DNA of 16,523 bases from an uncultured Oscillospiraceae bacterium (GCA_948616425.1 CAPGBJ010000115.1:1-16523); one strand, 5' to 3'. Shown: positions 1 to 7,282, counted from the stretch's first letter. Numbers and translations are program-made. The notes: generated from the letters alone by a model not told the origin.

Positions 1-240
1 CTGCTCAATCCCCAAATTCCTGGCTACAGAAACCCCTCCGTTTTCTTGGTGGAGCACCCGCACTCTCCGGTCCTCCACCGCGAATTGATCGCACATCTCT
101 GGACAGTTGTCTGGACTGCCATCGTCTACCAGAATGATCTCAATGTCTTGCTCCGTCTGACCACGAATGCTGTCCACACATCGTTTCAAATAGGATTCCA
201 CGTTATAAACCGGAACGATGACACTGACCTTCGGGCGCAT
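1..240 (-). CDS. GT2 glycosyltransferase, N-terminal part (runs off the left edge)
   Basis: The first 80 codons of a family 2 glycosyltransferase, which transfers a nucleotide-activated sugar to a growing surface polysaccharide or lipid carrier. The fragment opens with the GT-A start VSVIVPVYNVE, followed by the nucleotide-binding VDDGSPDNCPEMCD motif and a GGVSVARNLGI segment, all in the usual order. It ends before the DxD metal-binding motif, which would lie outside the window. The ATG at 240 has an AGGTGA ribosome site five bases upstream, overlapping the stop of the ORF remnant at 246-413. That closeness suggests the two once formed an operon. The acceptor and the linkage cannot be read from this piece. 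Confidence 0.9.
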   Translation of the reverse strand, partial: MRPKVSVIVPVYNVESYLKRCVDSIRGQTEQDIEIILVDDGSPDNCPEMCDQFAVEDRRVRVLHQENGGVSVARNLGIEQ

Positions 241-245
241 TTAAA

Positions 246-413
246 TCACCTGCCTTCTTCCGTCTTTCGGTCGTATTTGACATATTCAAAGCGCCCCAAC
301 GGCGACCCTTCTTTTACCCCGGCATTCCATATTTTTGCCGGAGGGGCGACCCGCCCGGGAAATTCTCCTCTAATTGGAATAGCTTTTCTCGTCAGCGAGT
401 TTTCCTCCAGTTT
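246..413 (-). pseudogene. Start-less ORF remnant in the polysaccharide locus
   Basis: An open frame of 55 codons between an in-frame TGA (414-416) and a TGA at 246-248. It has no ATG, GTG or TTG before its conserved-looking part. The translation is protein-like and polar, including the stretches RKAIPIRGEFPG, PPAKIWNAGVKEG and GRFEYVKYDRKTEE. It ends five bases before the next glycosyltransferase start, the spacing expected of an operon gene. The frame is the same as that of the GT2 at 474-1469 and is separated from it by two stop codons. I do not recognise the family. The best reading is the 3' end of a lost gene; a chance ORF is the alternative. Confidence 0.4.
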
Positions 414-473
414 TCAGACAGAACCCGGTCCGAGCCGGCGCGTTTTAGCATGGGCTTTTTGCAGCTTTGCGCA

Positions 474-1469
474 TCATCTTCGTCCCTTATAAACGGCCTT
501 GGACTTCATCAAAAGACAGGTCCCTGCCTCCAATCCCAAAAGGCCCCACACAATCCGCGCCGCTAGATACCTAGGCCGCAACGACATCTCTCGTAAAATA
601 TGTTGGTTTTCCCGAACAAACTTGTAGCAACGCTCCCTGTCCGCAGGTCTGCCCAGCTGCGCAATGTCCAAAACTCCGTGGGCAAAATAATCCGCAAAAT
701 AGGAACGCATCAAAGCCTCGTCAGAAAACATCCCCGCCTGCTCATACGCGGCGGAAAACACCGCCAGCTTTCCCCAAACCGACCACAGCGTTGGAGCCGT
801 GATGACGGAACCGACTCTATTCAAGCGGTATTTGACCAGCGAAACGTCGGTCAGAATATAGCTACCAGCGGCCCGGATCACCTGCAAATAGAAATCAAGA
901 TCCTCCGCACACACCAGCCCCTCTTTAAAATGGAGATGCTGTTCGGACAAGAACGTGCGATTATAAACGCTGTGGTATGCCGGCCAGGGCAGTTGCAAAT
1001 GCTGCCTTGCGTATACTTCATTCAACTCCAGAAGTGTTTTGTCCGCCGGACGGCTCTCGAAATCCCGCTTGTAATCAAAGGTCCGCTCTTTCCCCCTCGC
1101 CTCATCCCAGTAGATGACGTTTCCAATGACGATGTCCGAGTCGCCGTTTTCCGAAATATTCTCACAGATCCCCGCAAGGGATTTTTCGCAAAGGATGTCG
1201 TCGCTGTCAACAAAAACGATGTACTCGCCCCTCGCCGCAAAAAGACCGTTGTTTCTCGCGGCGGAGACGCCTCTGTTCGCCTGATGAATCACACGGATAC
1301 GACCGTCCCTTTCCGCGTACGCGTCACAAATTGCCGGGCATTGGTCTGGGGACCCGTCATCCACCAGAATCACCTCGAAATCCTCAAAGCTTTGGGACAG
1401 GATGCTATCTATGCACTCCGGCAGATACGCTTCGACCTTATAGACCGGCACGATTACAGAAAATTTCAT
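474..1469 (-). CDS. GT2 family glycosyltransferase (polysaccharide biosynthesis)
   Basis: A complete 331-residue family 2 glycosyltransferase of the EpsH/CpsJ kind, acting at the cytoplasmic face of the membrane on surface polysaccharide. The GT-A fold begins at residue 3 (FSVIVPVYKVEAYL). The nucleotide-binding VDDGSPD is at 36-42, the RGVSAARNNG segment follows at 66-75, and the DxD-type DSDD is at 88-91. An acidic CAEDLDFYLQ segment further on fits the usual catalytic-base region. The C-terminal third is divergent, as is normal where acceptor specificity lies. The ATG at 1469 has a GGGAG site about ten bases upstream. It lies 120 bases after the GT4 gene on the same strand. The sugar and acceptor are unknown. 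Confidence 0.93.
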   Translation of the reverse strand: MKFSVIVPVYKVEAYLPECIDSILSQSFEDFEVILVDDGSPDQCPAICDAYAERDGRIRVIHQANRGVSAARNNGLFAARGEYIVFVDSDDILCEKSLAGICENISENGDSDIVIGNVIYWDEARGKERTFDYKRDFESRPADKTLLELNEVYARQHLQLPWPAYHSVYNRTFLSEQHLHFKEGLVCAEDLDFYLQVIRAAGSYILTDVSLVKYRLNRVGSVITAPTLWSVWGKLAVFSAAYEQAGMFSDEALMRSYFADYFAHGVLDIAQLGRPADRERCYKFVRENQHILREMSLRPRYLAARIVWGLLGLEAGTCLLMKSKAVYKGRR

Positions 1470-1555
1470 TCACCGCACGCTCCCGCCGCTTTCAGAACCT
1501 GTTCCCACAAGCCAAAACCCACATCCCCGGGCCCGCGACTGTTTGTTGTACATCC

Positions 1556-1589
1556 GGCAAAAGCCCGCCTGGAAATCCGCGCTTTTGCC
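1556..1589 (-). other. Intergenic hairpin after the GT4 gene
   Basis: A perfect 9-base inverted repeat, GGCAAAAGC/GCTTTTGCC, with a 16-base loop. It begins directly after the GT4 stop codon in the 120-base gap before the next glycosyltransferase. No T-run follows on either strand, so it is not a standard terminator. It may be an mRNA-stability or processing structure. Confidence 0.4.
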
Positions 1590-2711
1590 TTATGGGAGCA
1601 ATTGCTGAACAGCACTTTTATAATATTCTTGTAAGGAAGACGCTCTCTGCACAATGTCGAACCCTGCCTCTCGCAGCTCTCCAGAGGCGTCCCTCCGGCG
1701 TTCCCCACCAGCGGATACGATCTCCTTCGCCCAGTGCTCTGCCCCCGCCGCCAACGGCATAAACTTAAAATTTCCGGTTAACTGCGCCTCTTGGGTCACG
1801 CGGTCAGACACCAGGCAGGGCAAACCCGCCGCTTGCGCCTCCACGCCAACCACCGGCAGCCCCTCATACCTGGATGGAAGGACAAACACGTCCATCGCCT
1901 GATAGAGCCTCCCCACGTCCTCCCGCACGCCCAAAAACCGGACGGCGTTTTTCAACTCCAGCTGGAGGACCCGCTCCTTTACGCTATCCAGCAATCCGCC
2001 GTCCCCCACCAATAGGAGGATCGCGTCCGGCCTGCATTTGCGGATTGCCGCAAAGATCTCGATCAGAAATCCGTGATTTTTCTGAAAGCAAAAACGCCCC
2101 ACGTGGCCCACCACAAAACTGCCTTCCAGCTCTAATTCCCTGCGGACCTCCGCTCTGACAACGGGGTCAAAGCCAAAGCGGTTCAACTCAATCGCGTTTT
2201 GAAAAACAGTGACGTCGCCTTGCTCCATGGCCTGACGGCCGAACAGCCACCGCCCCGCATATTCGGCGCAGGCACAAAGGTTCGTCGCAAACAGCTTTGC
2301 AAAAGGCCTGAGCAGATATTTCAAGGCGTTTTTTCCCCCTTCGCCCCTGCCCGCTGTGCTGTGGCTGTGGCAAATCCGCACTGGTACGCCCGCCACCCAA
2401 GCGGCAAAGAGGGAAAACACCGCCAGCGTATTCATGTGAGCATGCACAATTTTGTATCGGTTCTCTCGAAACAACCGGATCAGAGCCCTTATGTGCTGCG
2501 GCAGCTTCTGGTAGGGCGGGACGACAAAATACCGCGCCCCCATGTCAATCAGTTCTTGCCTCGGCGGGCAGGTTGAGTCGGCGTCAATAAAAAAATCAAA
2601 CTGAAATTTTGTGTGGTCCATGTGGCGGTAGTAATTGTACACCACGGACTCAACGCCGCCGGCACTCAGCTTTCCGATGACCTGTGCAATCCGTACCGGT
2701 TCCCCGTTCAT
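1590..2711 (-). CDS. GT4 family glycosyltransferase (GT-B fold, EpsF-like)
   Basis: A complete 373-residue family 4 glycosyltransferase for surface polysaccharide. The N-terminal acceptor domain opens with RIAQVIGKLSAGGVESVV (about 7-24), the typical GG-V loop of EpsF-like enzymes. IVHAHMN (88-94) and CHSHST (114-119) follow. The C-terminal donor domain starts near VGHVGRFCFQKNH (201-213). It carries the E-x7-E motif (E283 and E291, in SRYEGLPVVGVEAQAAG), which contacts the nucleotide sugar. The ATG at 2711 has an AAGGAG site five bases upstream. It starts 34 bases after the end of the broken sugar transferase, so the two were probably co-transcribed. No catalytic feature looks damaged. The substrate cannot be deduced. 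Confidence 0.94.
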   Translation of the reverse strand: MNGEPVRIAQVIGKLSAGGVESVVYNYYRHMDHTKFQFDFFIDADSTCPPRQELIDMGARYFVVPPYQKLPQHIRALIRLFRENRYKIVHAHMNTLAVFSLFAAWVAGVPVRICHSHSTAGRGEGGKNALKYLLRPFAKLFATNLCACAEYAGRWLFGRQAMEQGDVTVFQNAIELNRFGFDPVVRAEVRRELELEGSFVVGHVGRFCFQKNHGFLIEIFAAIRKCRPDAILLLVGDGGLLDSVKERVLQLELKNAVRFLGVREDVGRLYQAMDVFVLPSRYEGLPVVGVEAQAAGLPCLVSDRVTQEAQLTGNFKFMPLAAGAEHWAKEIVSAGGERRRDASGELREAGFDIVQRASSLQEYYKSAVQQLLP

Positions 2712-2745
2712 ACCCGCTCCTTCATCCCGCTTCCCAACAAATCAT

Positions 2746-3045
2746 TCACCATCTCTGTGAAGAATTCTTCACCGTCAAAACCATGAGCTTCCAATCCAGC
2801 AACCAGCTTCGTTCCCGGATATACTGCAAGTCCAGCTCTCCCCATTCCTCAAAGGACAACTGGCAGCGCCCCTGTTGAGCCTGCCAAAACAGGTCCTTGC
2901 CACACCGCTTTTGACAAAAAACAGGCTCCGCGCTGGAGTCGTCAAGCATAATCAAAAGGGAAATCAACACCAGCAGCGGAGACAGCACGATAATCGTTAA
3001 AGCGGACAGCAAAATATCCTGCGCCCGCCTGACAAAGGGGCACAA
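2746..3045 (-). pseudogene. Undecaprenyl-phosphate sugar-1-phosphate transferase with a large internal deletion
   Basis: An open frame of 99 codons holding only the two ends of a bacterial sugar transferase, the membrane enzyme that primes polysaccharide synthesis on undecaprenyl phosphate. Residues 5-33 match the start of the family: an RRAQDILLSALTIIVLSPLL membrane helix, then FCQKRCGKD, equivalent to the usual F-x-Q-x-R-x-G-x-D. The text then jumps to a family-like C-terminus (GRCQLSFEEWGELDLQYI, SWLLDWKLMVLTVKN). About 100 residues are missing, including the expected KFRSM region, the catalytic acidic residues and the NVL/RPG segments. The only available start is a TTG at 3045 directly after an in-frame TAG. 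The protein should be inactive. The homology call rests on motif memory, not alignment. Confidence 0.7.
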
Positions 3046-3090
3046 AACCGTCTATCCGTTGTGCCGCAACGGGTTTGAGACTTCCAAAAT

Positions 3091-4380
3091 TCATTCCCAC
3101 TCAATCGTCCCAGTAGGTTTCGTCGTCAAATCGAAGAGCACCCGGTTGACACCCTTTACCTCGCTGGTGATCCGGGCGGTGATGTGCTGGAGCAGGTCGA
3201 AGGGGACATTTTCTACAGTGGCGGTCATGGCATCCACAGTGTTAACAGCCCGAATGATGACGCACCACTCCTCGGTACGGCGGTTATCCCGGACACCCAC
3301 CGACTTCAAGTCGGGGATAGCGGTAAAATACTGCCACACCTTGCCCTCCAGGCCGTTTTTGGCGAACTCCTCCCGGAGGATAGCGTCCGACTCCCGGACG
3401 GCCTCCAGTCGGTCCCGGGTGATGGCGCCCAGGCAGCGTACCCCTAGACCGGGACCGGGGAAGGGCTGGCGGTAGACCATACTGTCGGGCAATCCCAGAG
3501 CTTTTCCACAGGCCCGGACCTCATCCTTGAAGAGCATCTTCAAAGGCTCCACCAATTCAAAGTCCAGATCCTCGGGCAGGCCTCCCACATTGTGGTGGCT
3601 CTTCACCGCCTTGACGGTCTTCGTGCCGCTCTCAATAATGTCGGGGTAGATGGTACCCTGACCCAGGAATTTGATCCCGTCCAGCTTTCGGGCCTCCTCC
3701 TCAAAGACACGGATGAACTCCGCGCCGATGATCTTACGCTTCTTCTCCGGCTCGGCCACTCCGGCCAGCTTGTCCAGGAAGCGGTCCACCCCGTCCACAT
3801 AGACCAGGTTGGCATCCATCTCATCCCGGAAGACCTTCACCACCTGTTCCGGCTCCCCCTTGCGCAGAAGGCCATGGTTGACATGGACACAGGTGAGCTG
3901 CTTGCCGATGGCCTTAATCAGAAGGGCCGCCACCACAGAGGAATCCACTCCACCGCTGAGGGCCAAAAGCACCTTCTTGTCCCCCACCTGCTGACGGATT
4001 AATTCCACCTGATCGGCGATGAAGTTGTCCATATTCCAGTTGGGCTTGGCATCGCAGATGGTAAACACAAAATTTTCCAGAGCGGTACGCCGCTCCTGCT
4101 CCCCAGTCGGCCAGGGAGCGTCCCCCCGGTGATCCACCAACAGCGCAGGGATATCACAGTCATAAATTTCCTGGGCCACATCAATTGCAGCACCATCCAC
4201 CACCCGGTTTGGTCCTCCGTTGAGGATAATTCCCTTCACATTGGGTAGAGCCTTCAGTTCTGCCAACGTAATATCGTGGGGATGGATCTCAGAATAAACC
4301 CCCAAGGAACGAATTTCCCGAGCAATCTGAGGATTTTCCTCGCTGCCCAGGTCTAATACTACGATCATATCTTGTTTCAT
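3091..4380 (-). CDS. guaA: GMP synthase with truncated glutaminase domain
   Basis: GMP synthase converts XMP, ATP and ammonia to GMP in purine synthesis. The C-terminal two thirds is complete: ATP-pyrophosphatase loop SGGVDSS (142-148), RKIIGAEFI, GQGTIYPDIIES, KSHHNVGGLP, the PFPGPGLGVR segment, and the dimerisation domain ending TGTIEWE. The N-terminal class I glutaminase domain is only about 100 residues. It begins normally (VVLDLGSEENPQIAREIRSLG, GIILNGGPN at 51-58), then passes from DIPALLVDHRGD straight to TALENFVFTICD. The GxCxG nucleophile and the His-x-Glu pair are absent. Length is 429 residues against about 510-525 normally. The ATG at 4380 has an AGGGAGG site eleven bases upstream; a TTG at 4386 is an alternative start. 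It follows the pseudouridine synthase by 49 bases. Probably ammonia-dependent only. Confidence 0.93.
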   Translation of the reverse strand: MKQDMIVVLDLGSEENPQIAREIRSLGVYSEIHPHDITLAELKALPNVKGIILNGGPNRVVDGAAIDVAQEIYDCDIPALLVDHRGDAPWPTGEQERRTALENFVFTICDAKPNWNMDNFIADQVELIRQQVGDKKVLLALSGGVDSSVVAALLIKAIGKQLTCVHVNHGLLRKGEPEQVVKVFRDEMDANLVYVDGVDRFLDKLAGVAEPEKKRKIIGAEFIRVFEEEARKLDGIKFLGQGTIYPDIIESGTKTVKAVKSHHNVGGLPEDLDFELVEPLKMLFKDEVRACGKALGLPDSMVYRQPFPGPGLGVRCLGAITRDRLEAVRESDAILREEFAKNGLEGKVWQYFTAIPDLKSVGVRDNRRTEEWCVIIRAVNTVDAMTATVENVPFDLLQHITARITSEVKGVNRVLFDLTTKPTGTIEWE

Positions 4381-4429
4381 AGGCAAATTAGCCTCCCTCT
4401 GTAAATCTATGTCTCTATCCTACCATATC

Positions 4430-5404
4430 TCAGGCCTGCTGTGCAAGACCTGGAAAAAATTCTTCTATAAAGTCCACATCCTCCACCTGAAAACTCTGGC
4501 CGTTCAGCTCTTCCAGAGGACCCGCGTCGGAAGTAAAGTGGAAGGTAAGTTTATAGGAATACAGCGCCTGTCCGTGGCGGCCATACCTCCGATTCTCCCG
4601 CTCACTGCCATATTTGCCATCTCCCAGGAGGGGGTGACCAGCTGCGGCGAACTGGGCTCTGATCTGGTGCGTTCGCCCAGTAATCAGGTCACACTCTACC
4701 AGGGACAGTCCGTCTCGCTCCGCCAATGTCCTGTAATCTGTAATAGCTGTTTTGGCCCCCGGTTCTGGCTTTTTCCGGACGTAAACCTGCTTTTTTATTT
4801 CATCTTTAAAGATATAGCCCTCCAACCGTCCATTTGGAGGCGTCATATGGCCATGAATTACGCACAGATAGAGCTTCGTCACCTCCCGATCGCGGATCTT
4901 TTGGTTCATCACCCGCAGCCCCTCAGCGGTCTTAGCCGCGATAACAATCCCTCCAGTATTCCGGTCGATACGATTGCATAGAGCTGGAGCAAAGGAGTTC
5001 TCCCAATAGGGGGACCACTCCTTTTTCTGATATAGATACGCCTGAATATGGGTGAGAAGGGTATTTACCCGCTCATTCTCATCTGGGTGGACCACTAGAC
5101 CGGGTCGTTTATCCACCAACAGGATGTGCTCATCCTCATAGAGGATGCTCAGTCTGGGCTGATAGAGGGAGAGAAAGGCATTCTCCGGAGTGGGCCGGTC
5201 AAAAAACTCATCGTTGATATACAGTTGGAGCACGTCCCCTGCGGTTAGGCGCATGTCCCGCTTACTTCCCCTTCCATTTACCTTTACCCGCTTAAGGCGA
5301 ATGTATTTCTGCGCCAGGGGCGCAGGGAGCAAAGGCAATGTCTTGGCCAGCCAGCGGTCTAACCGCTGCCCAGCATCATTTTTTCCGATAGTGAATTCTT
5401 TCAT
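4430..5404 (-). CDS. RluA-family pseudouridine synthase
   Basis: A complete 324-residue RluA/RluD-type enzyme that isomerises uridine to pseudouridine in structured RNA, most likely 23S rRNA. An S4 RNA-binding domain occupies about residues 12-62 (QRLDRWLAKTLPLL, YIRLKRVKVNG). The catalytic domain follows, with LLVDKRPGLVVHP near 95-107 and the active-site Asp147 in NRIDRNTGG, the family HRLDRDTSG motif with small changes. LITGRTHQIRAQFAAAGHPLLGD supplies the other conserved block. The start at 5404 is chosen because GGGAGG lies five bases upstream; the in-frame extension to 5434 runs into leader sequence. The exact target uridine cannot be told from sequence, so no symbol is given. Confidence 0.95.
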   Translation of the reverse strand: MKEFTIGKNDAGQRLDRWLAKTLPLLPAPLAQKYIRLKRVKVNGRGSKRDMRLTAGDVLQLYINDEFFDRPTPENAFLSLYQPRLSILYEDEHILLVDKRPGLVVHPDENERVNTLLTHIQAYLYQKKEWSPYWENSFAPALCNRIDRNTGGIVIAAKTAEGLRVMNQKIRDREVTKLYLCVIHGHMTPPNGRLEGYIFKDEIKKQVYVRKKPEPGAKTAITDYRTLAERDGLSLVECDLITGRTHQIRAQFAAAGHPLLGDGKYGSERENRRYGRHGQALYSYKLTFHFTSDAGPLEELNGQSFQVEDVDFIEEFFPGLAQQA

Positions 5405-5420
5405 GGGAACCTCCCAAAAG

Positions 5421-5439
5421 CCCTCTCTTGGCAAGAGGG
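5421..5439 (-). other. Leader hairpin before the pseudouridine synthase
   Basis: On the minus strand CCCTCTT pairs with AGAGAGGG around a short GCCAA loop. CTTTTGGG and then the ribosome site follow. It sits in the roughly 50-base 5' leader between the likely promoter and the start codon. It could act as a weak attenuator or stability element; nothing seen identifies a ligand. Confidence 0.35.
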
Positions 5440-5458
5440 TTTATCGCTTATCTAAAAT

Positions 5459-5487
5459 ATTTCACCATATTCCATCCCTGGTGTCAA
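5459..5487 (-). promoter_or_regulatory. Likely sigma-A promoter for the pseudouridine synthase gene
   Basis: A perfect -35 TTGACA (5482-5487), a 17-base spacer and a -10-like TGAAAT (5459-5464, four of six) on the minus strand. Transcription would start about 50 bases before the ATG at 5404. It is divergent from the DUF177/rpmF promoter, with the two -35 boxes about 30 bases apart. Confidence 0.5.
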
Positions 5488-5518
5488 TAAATTTCGTGGA
5501 GAAATTTGAGAAAAGTAT

Positions 5519-5547
5519 TTGACATTTGGGACAAAATTCTTTATAAT
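5519..5547 (+). promoter_or_regulatory. Consensus sigma-A promoter for the DUF177-rpmF operon
   Basis: TTGACA (5519-5524), a spacer of exactly 17 bases, and TATAAT (5542-5547). This is a full match to the housekeeping consensus, as expected for a ribosomal-protein operon. The predicted transcript has a leader of roughly 45 bases before the ATG at 5600. The site also shows that the longer open frames starting at 5506 and 5519 are not the real start. Confidence 0.9.
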
Positions 5548-5599
5548 ATCCTGCGTACCATTCTGCGAGTATGGGGAATCTTCCCCAAGGAGGGACGCC

Positions 5600-6103
5600 A
5601 TGCGCCTGGATCTGCGGGACATCATCCATGTCCCGGACGCAAAAAAGACGTTTCAGTTCCAGTTGGATCTTTCAGAGCAGGACTTCTACGGAAGCAGGCC
5701 CATCGTTCATCCCGTCCAGGCAGAGGGCAGTGTGACCAACCACGCCGGCGCCCTAGTGCTGGAGGGGACGGCCCGATCTATTCTAGAACTTCTGTGTGAC
5801 CGCTGCAGGAAGAAGTTTTCCCGAGAAAAGACGGTGGTTCTAGACAGTCTAGTGGCCCAGGAGTTGGAGGACGAGGAAAACGACGACATCCTCTTGTTGG
5901 ACGGCACTGTTCTGGACCTGGACGAGGCGGTGTCGACTGCTTTTATTCTCGCAATGGATACCAAAAACCTTTGCTCAGACGACTGCAAAGGGCTGTGCGC
6001 CAAATGCGGAGCCGATTTAAATCTTGGCCCCTGCGGGTGCGGACCTGACGTCGATCCAAGACTGGCGGCCCTTGCGCAGCTGTTGGATAAGGAAGCTGAG
6101 TGA
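5600..6103 (+). CDS. YceD/YlbN family (DUF177) protein
   Basis: A 167-residue DUF177 protein, the usual upstream partner of rpmF across bacteria. Family members have been linked to 23S rRNA accumulation, though the mechanism is not settled. Cysteines are arranged as putative metal ligands: C66 and C69 in CDRCRKKF, then C125, C129, C133, C136, C145 and C147 in the LCSDDCKGLCAKCGADLN region, which is the family's most recognisable block. An acidic stretch (about 88-110) lies between. The ATG at 5600 has AAGGAGG just upstream and follows a consensus promoter. The stop is 45 bases before rpmF, so the two form one operon. Confidence 0.93.
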   Translation: MRLDLRDIIHVPDAKKTFQFQLDLSEQDFYGSRPIVHPVQAEGSVTNHAGALVLEGTARSILELLCDRCRKKFSREKTVVLDSLVAQELEDEENDDILLLDGTVLDLDEAVSTAFILAMDTKNLCSDDCKGLCAKCGADLNLGPCGCGPDVDPRLAALAQLLDKEAE

Positions 6104-6148
6104 GTACTCAACGTGCCCTGACCGGCACAGCCGAAGGAGGTGTCACCC

Positions 6149-6337
6149 ATGGCGGTCCCCAAGGGAAAAGTATCCAAGGCCCGGCGCGATAAGCGGCGCA
6201 GCTCCCACTGGAAGCTGGAAACTCCCGGTATCGTGACTTGCCCCAAGTGCGGGGCTTACCGGCTGCCTCACCGTATGTGCAAAAATTGCCTGACCTATAA
6301 CGGCCGTTCCTTCGGCCAGGTTGAGGCCCAGCAGTAA
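6149..6337 (+). CDS. rpmF: 50S ribosomal protein L32 (zinc-binding form)
   Basis: The 62-residue L32 of the large ribosomal subunit. It opens with MAVPKGKVSKARRDKRRSSH, a near-universal L32 start. It carries a zinc ribbon with C31, C34, C44 and C47 (CPKC and CKNC), so it is the zinc-dependent form. The ATG at 6149 has an AAGGAGG site eight bases upstream; a GTG nine bases earlier is less likely because it overlaps that site. It is the second gene of the operon after the DUF177 gene and is followed directly by a strong terminator. Confidence 0.98.
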   Translation: MAVPKGKVSKARRDKRRSSHWKLETPGIVTCPKCGAYRLPHRMCKNCLTYNGRSFGQVEAQQ

Positions 6338-6342
6338 ACGAA

Positions 6343-6378
6343 AAATCCTCCGGCTGACGCCGGAGGATTTCTTTTTTT
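6343..6378. terminator. Strong intrinsic terminator, usable from both sides
   Basis: A perfect 12-base stem (AAATCCTCCGGC with GCCGGAGGATTT) around a TGAC loop, followed by CTTTTTTT on the plus strand. It ends the DUF177-rpmF transcript six bases after the rpmF stop. The left flank is A-rich (ACGAAAAA), which gives a T-run on the minus strand. It can therefore also end the ybeY-era-recO transcript coming from the right. Confidence 0.95.
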
Positions 6379-6545
6379 CAATAATTGGTATCTTCTGCCA
6401 ACCAGGGGCGGGCCAGTCGAGCCAAAACCAGACCTTTGGCATCGTCCCCAGATTTGGCGGTCTGACCCCAGTCAATCAATGACAACAACACGTTGTATCC
6501 CCAAAGAGCGGCAAGCTTTAGCGGAACATCTGATATTCCAGACAT
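6378..6545 (-). CDS. Possible 55-residue protein overlapping the recO end
   Basis: An ATG at 6545 opens a frame of 55 codons that overlaps the last 28 bases of recO in another frame. It ends with TGA immediately against the terminator stem, at the point where the operon transcript should stop. Composition is protein-like: a hydrophobic LAALWGYNVLLSLIDWG stretch, a polar QTAKSGDDAKG turn and a second VLARLARPWLA helix. No good ribosome site precedes the ATG, which would fit translation coupled to recO. I do not recognise a family. It would be the last gene of the ybeY-era-recO run. A chance ORF in an untranslated tail remains possible. Confidence 0.4.
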   Translation of the reverse strand: MSGISDVPLKLAALWGYNVLLSLIDWGQTAKSGDDAKGLVLARLARPWLAEDTNY

Positions 6546-7282
6546 TTATAGTAGTCTAACGTGGAAAACCCTCGCTCCAGCTGGGTATGGAGGTATGCCT
6601 CAGCGGTGTCAGCCAACTGTTTCAAGTCCTCGTCCTCCAGGCGGAAAGAGAACAGCCGCTTGGGGTCGCCATGGAGGATGTGGTCCAGGGCTGTCAATGT
6701 GTGGAGGGACAGGGGCATAGAGATCCCCTCCCCCACCTCCTCCCTGCAGCTGGCACAGTGAAGCACGCCTTCCCGCAGGTGGAACCTAGGTTCCTTCGGT
6801 GGGTCTACACCACAGACAGCACAGCTTTCGATCAGCGGCTCATATCCCGCCAATGCCATCGCTTTCCATTCAAAGGCGGCCTTCACCAAGGTCAGGGGTT
6901 TATCCGGCATCTTGTCCAGGGCATGCAGGCTATTCAGGGCAAGGGACAGCAGTGACTCACTGGGCAATCCCTCTACTGCCAGCAGCTCCGCCACTTCGGC
7001 GAAGTAGCACCCCAAAGCCAACCGCTGGATGTCGTCTCGGACGCCCTGAAACAGCCGCTCCGGGGCCGCCTCCTTTACAGACCAGCGACCCTGGTAGTCG
7101 TAGAGCACCATCTCCGACCAGGCCAGCAGCTGGCACCCGGCCGTAATGGCGCTCCCTTTTTTTCTGCATCCCCGGGCGGACGCGGTAAGCTTTCCCTGTT
7201 CCTGGGTAAGCAGGGTGAGAATTTTGTCCGATTCCTTGTAGTCCACCCCCCGCAGAACAAGTGCCTTGGTGGTAATGTGCAT
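6518..7282 (-). CDS. recO: DNA repair protein RecO
   Basis: A complete 254-residue RecO, the recombination mediator that helps RecR load RecA at SSB-coated gaps and anneals strands. The N-terminal OB-fold starts with ITTKALVLRGVDYKESDKIL and continues to about residue 80. The helical C-terminal domain contains a zinc-binding set at C154, C157, C176 and C179 (CAVC and CASC), as in many Firmicute RecO proteins. The ATG at 7282 has AGGAG eight bases upstream. It follows yqzL in the order found in Bacillus and Clostridia. It is the last firmly assigned gene of the ybeY-era-recO run. Confidence 0.95.
   Translation of the reverse strand: MHITTKALVLRGVDYKESDKILTLLTQEQGKLTASARGCRKKGSAITAGCQLLAWSEMVLYDYQGRWSVKEAAPERLFQGVRDDIQRLALGCYFAEVAELLAVEGLPSESLLSLALNSLHALDKMPDKPLTLVKAAFEWKAMALAGYEPLIESCAVCGVDPPKEPRFHLREGVLHCASCREEVGEGISMPLSLHTLTALDHILHGDPKRLFSFRLEDEDLKQLADTAEAYLHTQLERGFSTLDYYKCLEYQMFR

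Noticed and set aside
600..1634. 344-codon plus-strand open frame
   Set aside because: It is antisense to the GT2 gene, whose motifs are unmistakable; the plus translation has no recognisable domain or ribosome site.
5506..5599. Earlier starts for the DUF177 gene (5506, 5519)
   Set aside because: They lie at or before the consensus promoter and so upstream of the transcript start; ATG 5600 has AAGGAGG.
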